Shown here: piece by piece, positions 8,811 to 17,723 of the stretch
How positions within the stretch are numbered: position 1 is the stretch's first letter
How the letters are laid out: each line of letters opens with the position of its first letter
NCBI RefSeq assembly: GCF_032477075.1
Contig: NZ_JAWDXO010000016.1
Span: 1 to 59,206 of the forward strand
DNA from: Fusobacterium sp.
GTDB lineage: Bacteria; Fusobacteriota; Fusobacteriia; Fusobacteriales; Fusobacteriaceae
Direction: 5' to 3'
DNA length: 59,206 nucleotides
The notes under the pieces: generated by a model
Seen by the model: only the letters and a program-made list of their open reading frames with translations
Database searches by the model: none
What the model was told of the DNA's origin: nothing
Program-made: the position numbers and the translations under genes

Positions 8811-8888
8811 TGAAATATGTAGTATAAATAAAAAATTAAATTAATTTTAAAGATAAATAATTAACTCATTTTTACAGAGGAGGAAAAT

Positions 8889-10295
8889 ATGCAAGATTTT
8901 ATGAACGAAGACTTTTTATTAAAGAACATAACCAGCAAGGAATTGTATCATGAATATGCTTCAAAGATGCCTATCTTTGATTATCATTGTCACCTAAATA
9001 CCCAAGAAATAGCTGAAAATAAAAGTTATAGCAACCTTACTCAAATATGGTTATATGGAGATCATTACAAATGGAGAGCTATGCGTTCCAATGGAGTGGA
9101 TGAAAAATATATCACTGGAGATGGAAGCGATTATGAAAAGTTTTTAGCTTTTGCTGAAACTATGGAATACGCTTATGGAAATCCTCTTTTTCATTGGTCT
9201 CATCTTGAACTAAAAAGATTCTTTGGAATAGAAGAAATACTAAATAGAAAAAATGCAAAAATTATTTGGGATAAAGCTAATGAACTACTTCAAACAGAAA
9301 AATTCAAGGCTAAAGCCCTTATTAAAAACTCTAATGTAAAAGCTCTATGTACTACAGATGATCCTACAGATTCATTGAAATATCATGAAAAAGTAGCTCA
9401 AGATAAGGAATTTGGTGTAAAAGTACTTCCTACATTCAGACCTGATAAAGCTCTTTTTATAGAAAAACCTACTTTTCCTGAATGGTTATCAGTTTTAGAA
9501 AAAGTTGTTGATAAGAAAATAAGTACTTTTAAAGATTTAGTAGATGCTTTATCTAAAAGAACTACATTTTTTGTTTCTAAGGGTTGTGTAGTCACTGATC
9601 ATAGTATTGAAGAACCTTTTTTTAAATTAGGAAATCCTGAAGAAGTAGAGAGTATATTTGCTAAAACACTTTCTGGAGAAAAATTAACTAAAGAAGAAGT
9701 AGATATATATAAAACTTCATTATTTATAGAATTGGGAAAAATTTATAACTCACATAATTTAGGAATGCAGATACACCTTGGAGCTTTAAGAAACAATAAT
9801 TCAAGAATGTATGACAAACTTGGAGGAGATATTGGTTTTGATTCAATTGGAGACTACAGCTATGCAAAATCTATATCTGGTTTATTAAATGAATTAGATA
9901 AAATAGAACAGCTTCCTAAAACAATACTTTATTGTTTAAATCCTAATGATAATGAAATGCTTGGAACTATGATGGGAAATTTTCAAGATGGAAAAATTTC
10001 TGGAAAAATTCAGTTTGGCTCTGGATGGTGGTTCAATGATCAGAAAGATGGTATGGTCAAACAAATGACTGCCCTTGCTAATCTTGGATTGTTGAGAAGA
10101 TTTCTTGGAATGCTTACAGATTCAAGAAGTTTTCTATCTTACACTAGACATGAATATTTCAGAAGAATTATGTGTAATATGATTGGAACTTGGGTAGAAG
10201 AGGGAGAAATTCCTTATGATAAAGACATTTTAAAATCAATGATCGAAGAAATTTGTTTCAACAATGTTAAAAATTATTTTAATTTAGATATATAA
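8889..10295 (+). CDS. uxaC: Glucuronate isomerase
   Basis: Isomerises D-glucuronate to D-fructuronate, and in many bacteria galacturonate to tagaturonate. It is the entry step of hexuronate breakdown. This is a 468-residue amidohydrolase-fold protein of normal length. The metal-site start MPIFDYHCHLNTQEIAEN and the paired segments TTDDPTDSLKYHEK and GMQIHLGALRNNNSRMYD are family hallmarks, as is GWWFNDQKDGM with SRSFLSYTRHEYFRR near the C-terminus. GAGGAGG precedes the ATG. It heads a plus-strand operon with uxuA, uxuB and a TRAP transporter. No uxaA or uxaB (altronate branch) is present, so glucuronate is the likelier natural substrate here. Confidence 0.96.
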   Translation: MQDFMNEDFLLKNITSKELYHEYASKMPIFDYHCHLNTQEIAENKSYSNLTQIWLYGDHYKWRAMRSNGVDEKYITGDGSDYEKFLAFAETMEYAYGNPLFHWSHLELKRFFGIEEILNRKNAKIIWDKANELLQTEKFKAKALIKNSNVKALCTTDDPTDSLKYHEKVAQDKEFGVKVLPTFRPDKALFIEKPTFPEWLSVLEKVVDKKISTFKDLVDALSKRTTFFVSKGCVVTDHSIEEPFFKLGNPEEVESIFAKTLSGEKLTKEEVDIYKTSLFIELGKIYNSHNLGMQIHLGALRNNNSRMYDKLGGDIGFDSIGDYSYAKSISGLLNELDKIEQLPKTILYCLNPNDNEMLGTMMGNFQDGKISGKIQFGSGWWFNDQKDGMVKQMTALANLGLLRRFLGMLTDSRSFLSYTRHEYFRRIMCNMIGTWVEEGEIPYDKDILKSMIEEICFNNVKNYFNLDI

Positions 10296-10315
10296 CACAA
10301 GGAGGAAATAAAAAT

Positions 10316-11362
10316 ATGAAATTATCATTTAGATGGTATGGAGATTCAGATCCTATCAGTCTTGAGTATATAAGACAGATACCTACTATGCACAGTATTG
10401 TTACTGCTGTATATGATATTCCTGTAGGTCAGGAATGGGATATAGAAAGAATAACTGCCCTTAAAACAAAGATTGAAAATGCTGGTTTACATTTTGATGT
10501 AATAGAAAGTGTCCCTGTTCATGAAGATATCAAATTAGGATTGCCAACAAGAGATTTATATATTGAAAATTATAAAAAGAATATCAGAAATCTTTCTAAA
10601 GCTGGGGTAAAAGTTATCTGTTACAATTTTATGCCAGTGTTTGACTGGACAAGATCACAACTTGATAAAAAATTGGAAGATGGTTCAACTGCTCTTGTTT
10701 ACTACAAAGATCAAGTGGATAAATTAGATCCCTTGAATAGTAATTTATCCCTTCCAGGATGGGATTCAAGCTATACAAAAGAAGAAATGAATGAATCATT
10801 CAGACAATATAAAGAAAATGGAGAAGAGGGATTATGGGCTAATTTAGAATATTTTTTAAAAGAAATAATTCCAATTGCTGAAGAATGTGATATCAAAATG
10901 GCCATTCACCCAGATGATCCACCTTGGCCAATCTTTGGACTTCCTAGAATTATTACCAATGAAGCTAATTTAGACAGGTTCCTTAAATTAGTAGACAATA
11001 AATACAATGGACTTACTCTTTGTACTGGTTCTCTTGGAAGTGGAAACTTTAATGATATGGTATATCTGGTAGATAAATACAGTGCTATGGGAAGAATACA
11101 TTTTATTCATGTTAGAAATGTCAAACTTCTTGAAGATGGTGTAAGTTTTGAAGAATCAGCTCACTATTCAAAATGTGGTTCATTGGATATTGTAGGTATC
11201 ATGAATGCACTATATAAAAATAATTTTGATGGATATTTGAGACCTGATCATGGAAGAATGATCTGGGGAGAAACTGGGAAACCAGGATATGGACTTTACG
11301 ACAGAGCTTTAGGAGCAAGCTATATCACAGGTATCTGGGAAACTCTTGAAAGAATAAAATAA
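10316..11362 (+). CDS. uxuA: Mannonate dehydratase
   Basis: Dehydrates D-mannonate to 2-keto-3-deoxygluconate, the substrate of the kinase encoded at 6661-7698. The N-terminus MKLSFRWYGDSDPISLEYIRQIP and the following VTAVYDIPVG are diagnostic for the UxuA TIM-barrel family. Metal and substrate residues are visible in KMAIHPDDPPWPIFGLPRI, LCTGSLGSG, FIHVRNVK and the C-terminal DGYLRPDHGRMIWGE. At 348 residues it is in the shorter range for UxuA proteins. It lies 20 bases after uxaC with AAGGAGG upstream and is co-transcribed with uxuB. Confidence 0.96.
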   Translation: MKLSFRWYGDSDPISLEYIRQIPTMHSIVTAVYDIPVGQEWDIERITALKTKIENAGLHFDVIESVPVHEDIKLGLPTRDLYIENYKKNIRNLSKAGVKVICYNFMPVFDWTRSQLDKKLEDGSTALVYYKDQVDKLDPLNSNLSLPGWDSSYTKEEMNESFRQYKENGEEGLWANLEYFLKEIIPIAEECDIKMAIHPDDPPWPIFGLPRIITNEANLDRFLKLVDNKYNGLTLCTGSLGSGNFNDMVYLVDKYSAMGRIHFIHVRNVKLLEDGVSFEESAHYSKCGSLDIVGIMNALYKNNFDGYLRPDHGRMIWGETGKPGYGLYDRALGASYITGIWETLERIK

Positions 11363-11383
11363 TAAAAAAGGGAGGCTTTCAAA

Positions 11384-12994
11384 GTGAAATTATGTATAGA
11401 TGAATTAGATAATATAAAAAATTCTCTTACTGGAAAAATAAAAACTCCTGTATATGATATAAAAAGAGTTAAAGAAAACACAGAAAAAACACCAAAGTGG
11501 CTGCATTTTGGTGCTGGAAATATCTTTAGAGCATATATAGGAAAAATGGACCAGATTCTTATTGAAAAAGGATTAGAAAATACTGGAATAATTGTTGCTG
11601 AAAGTTTTGATACTGAAATTATTGATAAAGTTTATACTCCTTATAATAATCTGACAATGCTTGTTACTCTCTATAAAGATGGGGTATTTAAGAATGAAAT
11701 TATTGGAAGCATAGTTGATACTATAAAAGCTGATACAGAAAAAGAAAAGCTGAAAAAAATAGCCATTGCTCCCTCTTTACAGATAATCAGTTTTACAATT
11801 ACAGAAAAAGGCTACAATCTAAAAAATCCAAATGGAGATTATATAAAAGTAATAGAAGATGATTTCTTAGCTGGACCTGATTCTCCAAAGCATATAATGA
11901 GTCTTCTTACTTCTCTTTTATATATTAGATATAAAGCTGGAAATCTTCCAGTTAGTATGGTAAGTATGGATAACTGCTCTGGAAATGGAGATAAAATCAA
12001 AGCTGCTGTTCTTGATATTGCAGAACACTGGATAAAAAATAACTACATTGAAGAAGAATTTATTTTATATTTGACTGATGAAGCTAAAATTGCTTTTCCT
12101 ATAACCATGATAGATAAAATAACTCCAAGACCTGCTGAAATTATTGAAAATCATTTAGAAAAATTAGGTTTTGAAAATATGGACATAGTTGTCACTTCTA
12201 AAAATAGTTATACAGCTCCATTTGTAAATGCAGAAGCTCCTCAATACTTTATTGTTGAAGATAAGTTTCCTAATGGAAGACCTCAGTTAGAATTATCTGA
12301 AGCTGGTGTATATATAACTGATAGAGAAACTGTAGAAAAAACTGAAAGAATGAAGGTTACTACTTGTCTTAATCCATTGCATACAACTCTTGCAGTATAT
12401 GGGTGTATTTTTAATTATAAAACTATCTACGATACTGTAAATGATCCTCTTTTAAATAAATTGATAAAAGAAATAGGATATAATGAAGCTCTAAAAGTTG
12501 TTGAAAATCCAGGTATCCTTGATCCTAAAGCTTTCATAGATGAAGTAGTAAATGAAAGATTTCCTAATCCATATATTCCAGATCAGCCAGAAAGAATAGC
12601 TACAGATACTTCTCAAAAAATGGGAATAAGATTTGGAGAAACTATAAAAGCCTATGCAAACAGTTCAACTTTAAAGATAAGTGATTTAAAATATATTCCT
12701 CTTGTTTATGCTGGGTGGTTTAGATATCTTCTAGGTATTGATGATCAGGGAAATACAAGATCTATAAGCAGTGATCCAATGCTTGAGATACTTAAAGAAA
12801 ATCTTACAGGTATTGAATTTGGAAATTTAAAATCATATAATGGGCAACTGAGAAATATTCTTAGAAATAAAATCATCTTTGGAGTGAATCTTGAAGAGGT
12901 GGGGTTGGCTGACCTTATTGAAGAATATTTTATACAAATGCTTGCTGGAAAAGGTGCAGTTCGCAATACATTAAAAAAATATTTAAATGACTAA
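11384..12994 (+). CDS. uxuB: Fructuronate reductase, mannitol dehydrogenase family
   Basis: NAD(P)H-dependent reduction of D-fructuronate to D-mannonate, linking uxaC and uxuA. Recognisable parts are the N-terminal nucleotide-binding start KWLHFGAGNIFRAYIG, SMDNCSGNGDK, and KVTTCLNPLHTTLAVYGC, the Asn/His-containing catalytic region of polyol/uronate dehydrogenases. At 536 residues it is longer than E. coli UxuB and resembles the longer Gram-positive form. Translation starts at GTG 11384, eight bases after GGGAGG. The uronate role comes from the operon; family members also act on mannitol, altronate or arabinitol. Confidence 0.93.
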   Translation: MKLCIDELDNIKNSLTGKIKTPVYDIKRVKENTEKTPKWLHFGAGNIFRAYIGKMDQILIEKGLENTGIIVAESFDTEIIDKVYTPYNNLTMLVTLYKDGVFKNEIIGSIVDTIKADTEKEKLKKIAIAPSLQIISFTITEKGYNLKNPNGDYIKVIEDDFLAGPDSPKHIMSLLTSLLYIRYKAGNLPVSMVSMDNCSGNGDKIKAAVLDIAEHWIKNNYIEEEFILYLTDEAKIAFPITMIDKITPRPAEIIENHLEKLGFENMDIVVTSKNSYTAPFVNAEAPQYFIVEDKFPNGRPQLELSEAGVYITDRETVEKTERMKVTTCLNPLHTTLAVYGCIFNYKTIYDTVNDPLLNKLIKEIGYNEALKVVENPGILDPKAFIDEVVNERFPNPYIPDQPERIATDTSQKMGIRFGETIKAYANSSTLKISDLKYIPLVYAGWFRYLLGIDDQGNTRSISSDPMLEILKENLTGIEFGNLKSYNGQLRNILRNKIIFGVNLEEVGLADLIEEYFIQMLAGKGAVRNTLKKYLND

Positions 12995-13025
12995 CAACAA
13001 ATAAATCAAAAGGAGTGGGGATTTA

Positions 13026-14048
13026 ATGAAAAAAATTACTAAACTTTTCCTTAGTACTGTTTTCATTTTAGGAAGTATGCTTTTGCTTACTTCATGTAAT
13101 GTTGGAAATGGAAAAACTATAATAAGGGTTTCTCACAATCAAGCTGCTGATCATCCTACAAATATTGGATTATTAGCATTTGAAAAATTTATAGAAAGTA
13201 AACTTGGAGATAAATATGATGTTCAAATATTTCCAAATGAACTTTTAGGTTCTCAGGTAAATACAGTTGAACTTACACAGACTGGAGCTATCAATTTCAC
13301 TGTAGCAAGTAATGCTATTCTTGAAAGTTTTGATGATATATATCAAATATTCAATCTGCCATACCTATTCAATAGCCCTGAACATTATCATGCTGTAATG
13401 GATAATAAAGAGCTTATAAAACCTATCTTTACTGCTACTGAAAAATCTGGATTTGAAGCAGTTGCATGGTTAGATGCTGGTACTAGAAACTTTTACACAG
13501 TTAAAAAACCCATCAGAACACCTGATGATTTAAAAGGTCTTAAAATCAGAGTACAACAGTCAGCTTCTAACATCAGAATGATGGAGCTTTTTGGTGGAGC
13601 AGCTACTCCTATGGGATTTGGTGAAGTTTATACTGCCCTTCAGCAGAGTGTTATTGATGGAGCTGAAAATAATGAATTGGCTCTTACAAGTAATAAACAT
13701 GGTGAGGTTTGTAAATATTATTCATATAATATGCACCAAATGGTACCTGATATTGTAATTGGAAATTTAAGATTCCTTAACAACCTCTCTCCTGAAGAAA
13801 GAGCTATTTTTGATGAAGGGTTTAATATTATATCAAAGGTACAAAGAGAAGCCTGGGGATCATCTGTAGAAAAAGCTATTGAAGAAGCTAAAAAAATGAA
13901 TGTAGAATTTATCTATCCTGAAGTACTTGTCTTCCAAGAGAAAGTTTTACCTCTTCATGAAGAAGTATTAGCTGCAAATCCTAAACTAAAGCCAATTTAT
14001 GACAGAATCCAAGAAATTGGAAAAGAAGTTATAGGAGGTAAAAACTAA
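13026..14048 (+). CDS. TRAP transporter substrate-binding lipoprotein (DctP family)
   Basis: Extracytoplasmic solute receptor for a sodium-driven TRAP uptake system. Residues 1-23 form a lipoprotein signal with lipobox LLTSC, so the mature protein is tethered by its N-terminal Cys. DctP-family traits are VSHNQAADHPTN at the start of the mature domain, GLKIRVQQSASN, whose Arg normally pairs with the ligand carboxylate, and VYTALQQSVIDGAENN. It is encoded just after uxuB and overlaps the small permease gene. A hexuronate or related sugar acid as ligand is inferred from the operon, not read from the sequence. Confidence 0.93.
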   Translation: MKKITKLFLSTVFILGSMLLLTSCNVGNGKTIIRVSHNQAADHPTNIGLLAFEKFIESKLGDKYDVQIFPNELLGSQVNTVELTQTGAINFTVASNAILESFDDIYQIFNLPYLFNSPEHYHAVMDNKELIKPIFTATEKSGFEAVAWLDAGTRNFYTVKKPIRTPDDLKGLKIRVQQSASNIRMMELFGGAATPMGFGEVYTALQQSVIDGAENNELALTSNKHGEVCKYYSYNMHQMVPDIVIGNLRFLNNLSPEERAIFDEGFNIISKVQREAWGSSVEKAIEEAKKMNVEFIYPEVLVFQEKVLPLHEEVLAANPKLKPIYDRIQEIGKEVIGGKN

Positions 14049-14524
14049 TGACTGAAATAAGAAACTTTTTGAATAAAATTATTTTAAGTATTTGTGTTAT
14101 TCTTTTTATGTTCATGACTGTTGTGGGCACTTACCAAATTTTAGTGAGATATATCTTTAAATCACCAAGTACAATATCAGAAGAGCTTATTTCCTACTCT
14201 TTTGCTTGGATGTCAATGTTTGCTGCCTCTTATATTTTTGGAAAAAGAGATCATATGCGTATGGTATTTTTTATAGAAAGATTTAATAAAAAAACTCAAT
14301 CTAGAATCGGTATATTAACTGAAATTGTTGTGCTGCTCTTTGCCATTGGAGTTCTTATCTCTGGTGGAGCATATATTGCTGTTTTAAGTATGACTCAGAC
14401 AACTCCTGCTCTTGGAATATCTATGGGATATATTTATATGGTGCTTCCTGTATGTGGAATAATTACAGCTATATATAGTGTTCTTAATATATTTGATCTT
14501 ATGAAAAAATCGAAGGAGGCATAA
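14048..14524 (+). CDS. TRAP transporter small membrane subunit (DctQ family)
   Basis: A four-helix membrane protein of 158 residues that pairs with the large DctM subunit. The hydrophobic segments are near residues 13-33, 48-65, 90-110 and 125-147. The sequence PSTISEELISYSFAWMSMF after helix 1 is the conserved DctQ signature. Its ATG overlaps the last bases of the receptor gene (TAATG), indicating translational coupling. The large subunit begins three bases after its stop. Confidence 0.92.
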   Translation: MTEIRNFLNKIILSICVILFMFMTVVGTYQILVRYIFKSPSTISEELISYSFAWMSMFAASYIFGKRDHMRMVFFIERFNKKTQSRIGILTEIVVLLFAIGVLISGGAYIAVLSMTQTTPALGISMGYIYMVLPVCGIITAIYSVLNIFDLMKKSKEA

Positions 14525-14527
14525 AAT

Positions 14528-15832
14528 ATGGTATTTACTACAGCATTAATTATGTTTATTGTCTTAATAATAACTCTGCTTCTTGGATTTCCAATTGCAA
14601 TAAGTATAGGAATATCATCTGTTCTTGCTATTCTTCCATCACTTGCTTTGGATAATACTCTTGTTACTGGAGCTCAGAGAATATTTTCTGGAATCTCTAA
14701 CTTTACCTTAATAGCTATTCCATTTTTTATTCTAGCTGGTAATATTATGAATCAGGGAGGAATAGCTAAAAAAGTAGTAGCATTTGCTCAATCTTTAACT
14801 GGCAGAATTCCCGGTTCTCTTATGCAGACAAATATTCTTGCTAATATGATGTTTGGTGCTATCTCTGGTTCATCAGTTGCTGCTTGTGCTGCCATGGGAG
14901 GAATTCTTCTTCCTATGGAAGAACAAGAAGGATATGATAAAAGATTAGGGGCTACTGTTAATATTGCCACTGCTCCTACAGGTTTATTAATTCCCCCATC
15001 TAACTCACTTATTGTTTATTCATTAGTAAGTGGAGGAACTTCAGTTGCAGCTTTATTCATGGCAGGATATATTCCAGGTATTTTATGGGGTCTTGGTTGT
15101 ATGGTTCTTACTTTCTTTCTTGCTAAAAATCGTAAAATGAAAGGGAGAAAAGGAATTCAGTTAAAAGTTATATTACTTACTTTCATTGATGCTCTTCCAT
15201 CTTTAGCTCTTATAGTTATTGTTATTGGTGGAATTATTAAAGGGGTTTTCACTCCTACTGAGGGATCAATAGTTGCTGTTGTCTACACCCTCCTATTATC
15301 AGTAGTATTTTACAGAACTATTACTTTCAAAAATCTTATTAAGATTTTTGAAGAAAGTGCAAAAATGACTGGAATCATTATTTTTCTGATTGGTGTATCA
15401 ACAATCATGTCTTGGGTAATGGCATTTACTGGTGTACCTCAAGCAATATCCAATTTGATTCTAGGAATAACTGACAACAAATACATAATACTTCTTCTTA
15501 TGAATTTACTTTTATTATTTATAGGAACATTTATGGATGTTACTCCAGCGATTCTTATATTTACACCAATATTCCTTCCAATAGTTAAAGCCTTTGGAAT
15601 GAGCCCTATCCAATTTGGTATCATTATAGTATTCAATTTGTGTATTGGAAATATCACTCCACCAGTTGGGAATACTCTATTTGTTGGAGTAAAAATCGGA
15701 AATTTAAAAATAGAAGATGTAATGAAAGAACTTATTAAATACTATGTTGTTATAATAATTGTTCTAATGTTTGTAACATATATTCCAAAACTTTCTTTAT
15801 ACCTTCCAATTATAAGTGGACTTATAAAATAA
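14528..15832 (+). CDS. TRAP transporter large permease (DctM family)
   Basis: The 434-residue channel-forming subunit of the sugar-acid TRAP transporter, with about 12 hydrophobic segments. Family marks include LLLGFPIAISIGISS near the N-terminus, IPFFILAGNIMNQGG, the SGSSVAACAAMGGILLP loop, NIATAPTGLLIPPSN, and FMDVTPAILIFTPIFLP with NLCIGNITPPVGNTLFVG near the C-terminus. It is the last gene of the uxaC operon and is followed eight bases later by a strong terminator shared with the convergent GntR gene. Confidence 0.95.
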   Translation: MVFTTALIMFIVLIITLLLGFPIAISIGISSVLAILPSLALDNTLVTGAQRIFSGISNFTLIAIPFFILAGNIMNQGGIAKKVVAFAQSLTGRIPGSLMQTNILANMMFGAISGSSVAACAAMGGILLPMEEQEGYDKRLGATVNIATAPTGLLIPPSNSLIVYSLVSGGTSVAALFMAGYIPGILWGLGCMVLTFFLAKNRKMKGRKGIQLKVILLTFIDALPSLALIVIVIGGIIKGVFTPTEGSIVAVVYTLLLSVVFYRTITFKNLIKIFEESAKMTGIIIFLIGVSTIMSWVMAFTGVPQAISNLILGITDNKYIILLLMNLLLLFIGTFMDVTPAILIFTPIFLPIVKAFGMSPIQFGIIIVFNLCIGNITPPVGNTLFVGVKIGNLKIEDVMKELIKYYVVIIIVLMFVTYIPKLSLYLPIISGLIK

Positions 15833-15841
15833 TTTTAAACA

Positions 15842-15883
15842 AAAAAGTCTTCTCACTTTTTAATCACAGTGAGAAGACTTTTT
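15842..15883. terminator. Bidirectional terminator between the TRAP operon and the GntR gene
   Basis: A 15-bp stem, AAAAAGTCTTCTCAC (15842-15856) with GTGAGAAGACTTTTT (15869-15883), around a 12-base loop. T runs on both strands suit the two convergent transcripts. Confidence 0.92.
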
Positions 15884-15886
15884 GTT

Positions 15887-16576
15887 TCATGAAAAATATT
15901 CTGGATACTTTTCCATATATTCATTTATAACATTTCTAAAATTCAGTAAATGCTTTGTTATAAGAGAATCTATTTTTTTTACGTCTTTTTCAGATATTAA
16001 TTTAACTATATCAATATGCTGTTTAAGTGTAGTTTCTACATTTGTTTTCTCTAAAGCATCTATTAATCTCAATCTGTCATAATGAGTTGAAAGCCTCTTT
16101 ATTGTCTTCCATACATTTTTCTTATTATAATTTTCAAAAATAATTGTGTGAAATTGGTTATCTAATTCAAAAAATTTATGGAGATCTTCTTTAAAATTTA
16201 TTATAATTTTTTGATATTCTATATTTTTTTCTAACATTTTTATCAGTGTTCTTGATTGTATATCTTTACAAGCTATTTCCAGCATCTCTTTTTCGCAAAG
16301 CTTTCTTAAGAAAACTGCTTCTTCCACTAAATTAAGATCTATTTTAGAAACAATAGAGCCTTTTTGAGGAAATACATTCAAAAGCTTTTCTTCAGAAAGT
16401 CTCACAAATGCTTCCCTCACTGGAGTTCTACTTACATTAAGGGATTCACTTATTTCTATCTCACTAACAATTTCTCCAGGTTTAAGATTAAGATTCATTA
16501 TATTATTTTTAAGAACTCTATAAATATATTGTCTATTGTTTTCAGTTTTGTTTTTTTCTATGTTTAATAATTTCAT
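15887..16576 (-). CDS. GntR-family regulator, FCD (FadR-like) subfamily
   Basis: DNA-binding regulator of about 230 residues. The N-terminal winged helix contains EIEISESLNVSRTPVREAF, the strong GntR recognition signature. The C-terminal FCD domain has LDNQFHTIIFENYNKK, part of a metal and effector pocket that commonly binds small organic acids. I chose the ATG at 16576, which has GGGGG just ahead. A longer frame to 16630 would run into the IclR gene. It is co-transcribed with the IclR regulator and lies between the hexuronate operon and the TTT genes. An UxuR-like role, with release by a pathway intermediate, is inferred. A candidate site lies at 8797-8810. Confidence 0.88.
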   Translation of the reverse strand: MKLLNIEKNKTENNRQYIYRVLKNNIMNLNLKPGEIVSEIEISESLNVSRTPVREAFVRLSEEKLLNVFPQKGSIVSKIDLNLVEEAVFLRKLCEKEMLEIACKDIQSRTLIKMLEKNIEYQKIIINFKEDLHKFFELDNQFHTIIFENYNKKNVWKTIKRLSTHYDRLRLIDALEKTNVETTLKQHIDIVKLISEKDVKKIDSLITKHLLNFRNVINEYMEKYPEYFS

Positions 16577-16589
16577 TTTTCCCCCAAGT

Positions 16590-17348
16590 TTATTTATTAA
16601 AATATTCCAGTCTTTTAGAGATTTCTTCACATGATCTCCTCATAGCTTCAGCTATCTTTAATGCTCTCTCATCTGTTAATGAATCTGGGAAACATGGACA
16701 GCTCACAGCGGCTACTATCCTGTTTTTACTATCTAGTATAGGAACTGCTACAGCTCTTATATTAACTGAATGTTCCATATTGTCAAAAGAAAGTTTATTT
16801 ATATTTATTTTAAGAAGTTCCCTTTTTAATTCATCTCTATCAGTTATCGTATTTTCAGTATATTTAGGAAGAGTTCTTTCTAAAAGTTTATTTAATTTAC
16901 TTTCATTCAGCTGACATATTAAAAGTTTACTGGCAGCTCCTGCATGTAATGGAAATATTGCATTTTCAGAAACTGATATTTTAATAAAGTCACTGCTTTC
17001 TACTTTTCCTATACTTCTTATTTTATCTTCATCTAAAACACTTATTTTAAAAGTTTCCTTAAATTTTAAAGATAACTCTTCCAAATATGGATATGCAATA
17101 TTTTTTATAAGAGTATATCTTTCATGTTTATTTGAAAAAAAATAAAATTTTTCTCCTATCTTATATTCTCTTCCTTCTAAATTCAAGTATTTAAGTTCTG
17201 TTAAAACTGATAAAAGTCTATTTGTTGTTGCCTTAGGTATTTCTAAATCTTTTGAAATATCAGCCTGTGTAGCTGACTCTTTATAATAAAGATATTTGAA
17301 TATCTTATCCGCTTTTTCTATAGCAGGAACTTTTTTTTCACTTTCCAT
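16590..17348 (-). CDS. IclR-family transcriptional regulator (KdgR-like)
   Basis: A 252-residue regulator with an N-terminal winged helix (TQADISKDLEIPKATTNRLL, about residues 27-46) and a C-terminal IclR effector domain (FPLHAGAASKLLIC, RAVAVPILDSKNRIVAAVSC). IclR regulators of the KdgR type sense KDG and control pectin and uronate genes in other bacteria, so the same role is plausible here. Its promoter overlaps a perfect palindrome (17440-17453) that recurs upstream of eda and uxaC, suggesting autoregulation and control of the whole cluster. GGGGGAG precedes the ATG. The GntR gene follows 13 bases after the stop. Confidence 0.88.
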   Translation of the reverse strand: MESEKKVPAIEKADKIFKYLYYKESATQADISKDLEIPKATTNRLLSVLTELKYLNLEGREYKIGEKFYFFSNKHERYTLIKNIAYPYLEELSLKFKETFKISVLDEDKIRSIGKVESSDFIKISVSENAIFPLHAGAASKLLICQLNESKLNKLLERTLPKYTENTITDRDELKRELLKININKLSFDNMEHSVNIRAVAVPILDSKNRIVAAVSCPCFPDSLTDERALKIAEAMRRSCEEISKRLEYFNK

Positions 17349-17425
17349 ATCTCCCCCTTATTTAAGTTACATTTCTCTATAATTAATTCATCATAATAAG
17401 TTATTTATTTAAAAATCTATAATAT

Positions 17426-17454
17426 ATTATACTATATTTTTCCATATATGGAAC
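17426..17454 (-). promoter_or_regulatory. Probable promoter of iclR
   Basis: On the minus strand a perfect -10 TATAAT lies at 17431-17426. The matching -35 region (about 17448-17454) is poor and is covered by the palindrome at 17440-17453, as expected of an autoregulated promoter. Confidence 0.55.
17440..17453. promoter_or_regulatory. Palindromic operator, hexuronate regulon site 3
   Basis: TTCCATATATGGAA, a perfect 14-base palindrome overlapping the -35 region of the iclR promoter. Confidence 0.75.
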
Positions 17455-17526
17455 TAACTTTTTTCTACTTTTTTAATAGTTATTCCATGATTTTGATAAA
17501 GACTTTTATAGGTTTAGTAAATTTCG

Positions 17527-17540
17527 TTTCATATATGAAA
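17527..17540. promoter_or_regulatory. Palindromic operator, hexuronate regulon site 4
   Basis: TTTCATATATGAAA, identical to site 2 and 87 bases from site 3. It lies upstream of the TTT receptor gene. Confidence 0.75.
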
Positions 17541-17723
17541 TTTTTTATTTATTTTTTTATTGTACTTTTTAACAATATTGAGTTATAAATAGACTATAAG
17601 AAATTTAATAAAAAATAATATAAAAAGAAATCTAATATAACAAAAATTTCTATTTCAATACAATGTACACAATATGAATAATGAAAATTTTGTCATATTA
17701 GTAAAACTGAGGAGGACAGATTT

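Larger units (their letters stand above)
8361..8888. other. Divergent regulatory region eda/uxaC
   Basis: This 528-base AT-rich stretch holds no gene. It contains the eda promoter (minus), the uxaC promoter (plus), two copies of the palindrome TTYCATATATGRAA, and a GntR-type operator at the uxaC transcription start. Each is listed separately. Confidence 0.85.
17349..17723. other. Divergent regulatory region iclR/TTT transporter
   Basis: This 375-base AT-rich stretch holds no gene. It carries the iclR promoter (minus), two palindromes of the TTYCATATATGRAA type, and a weaker GntR-like core ATGTACACAA at 17663-17672. I could not assign a convincing plus-strand promoter for the TTT genes. Confidence 0.8.
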
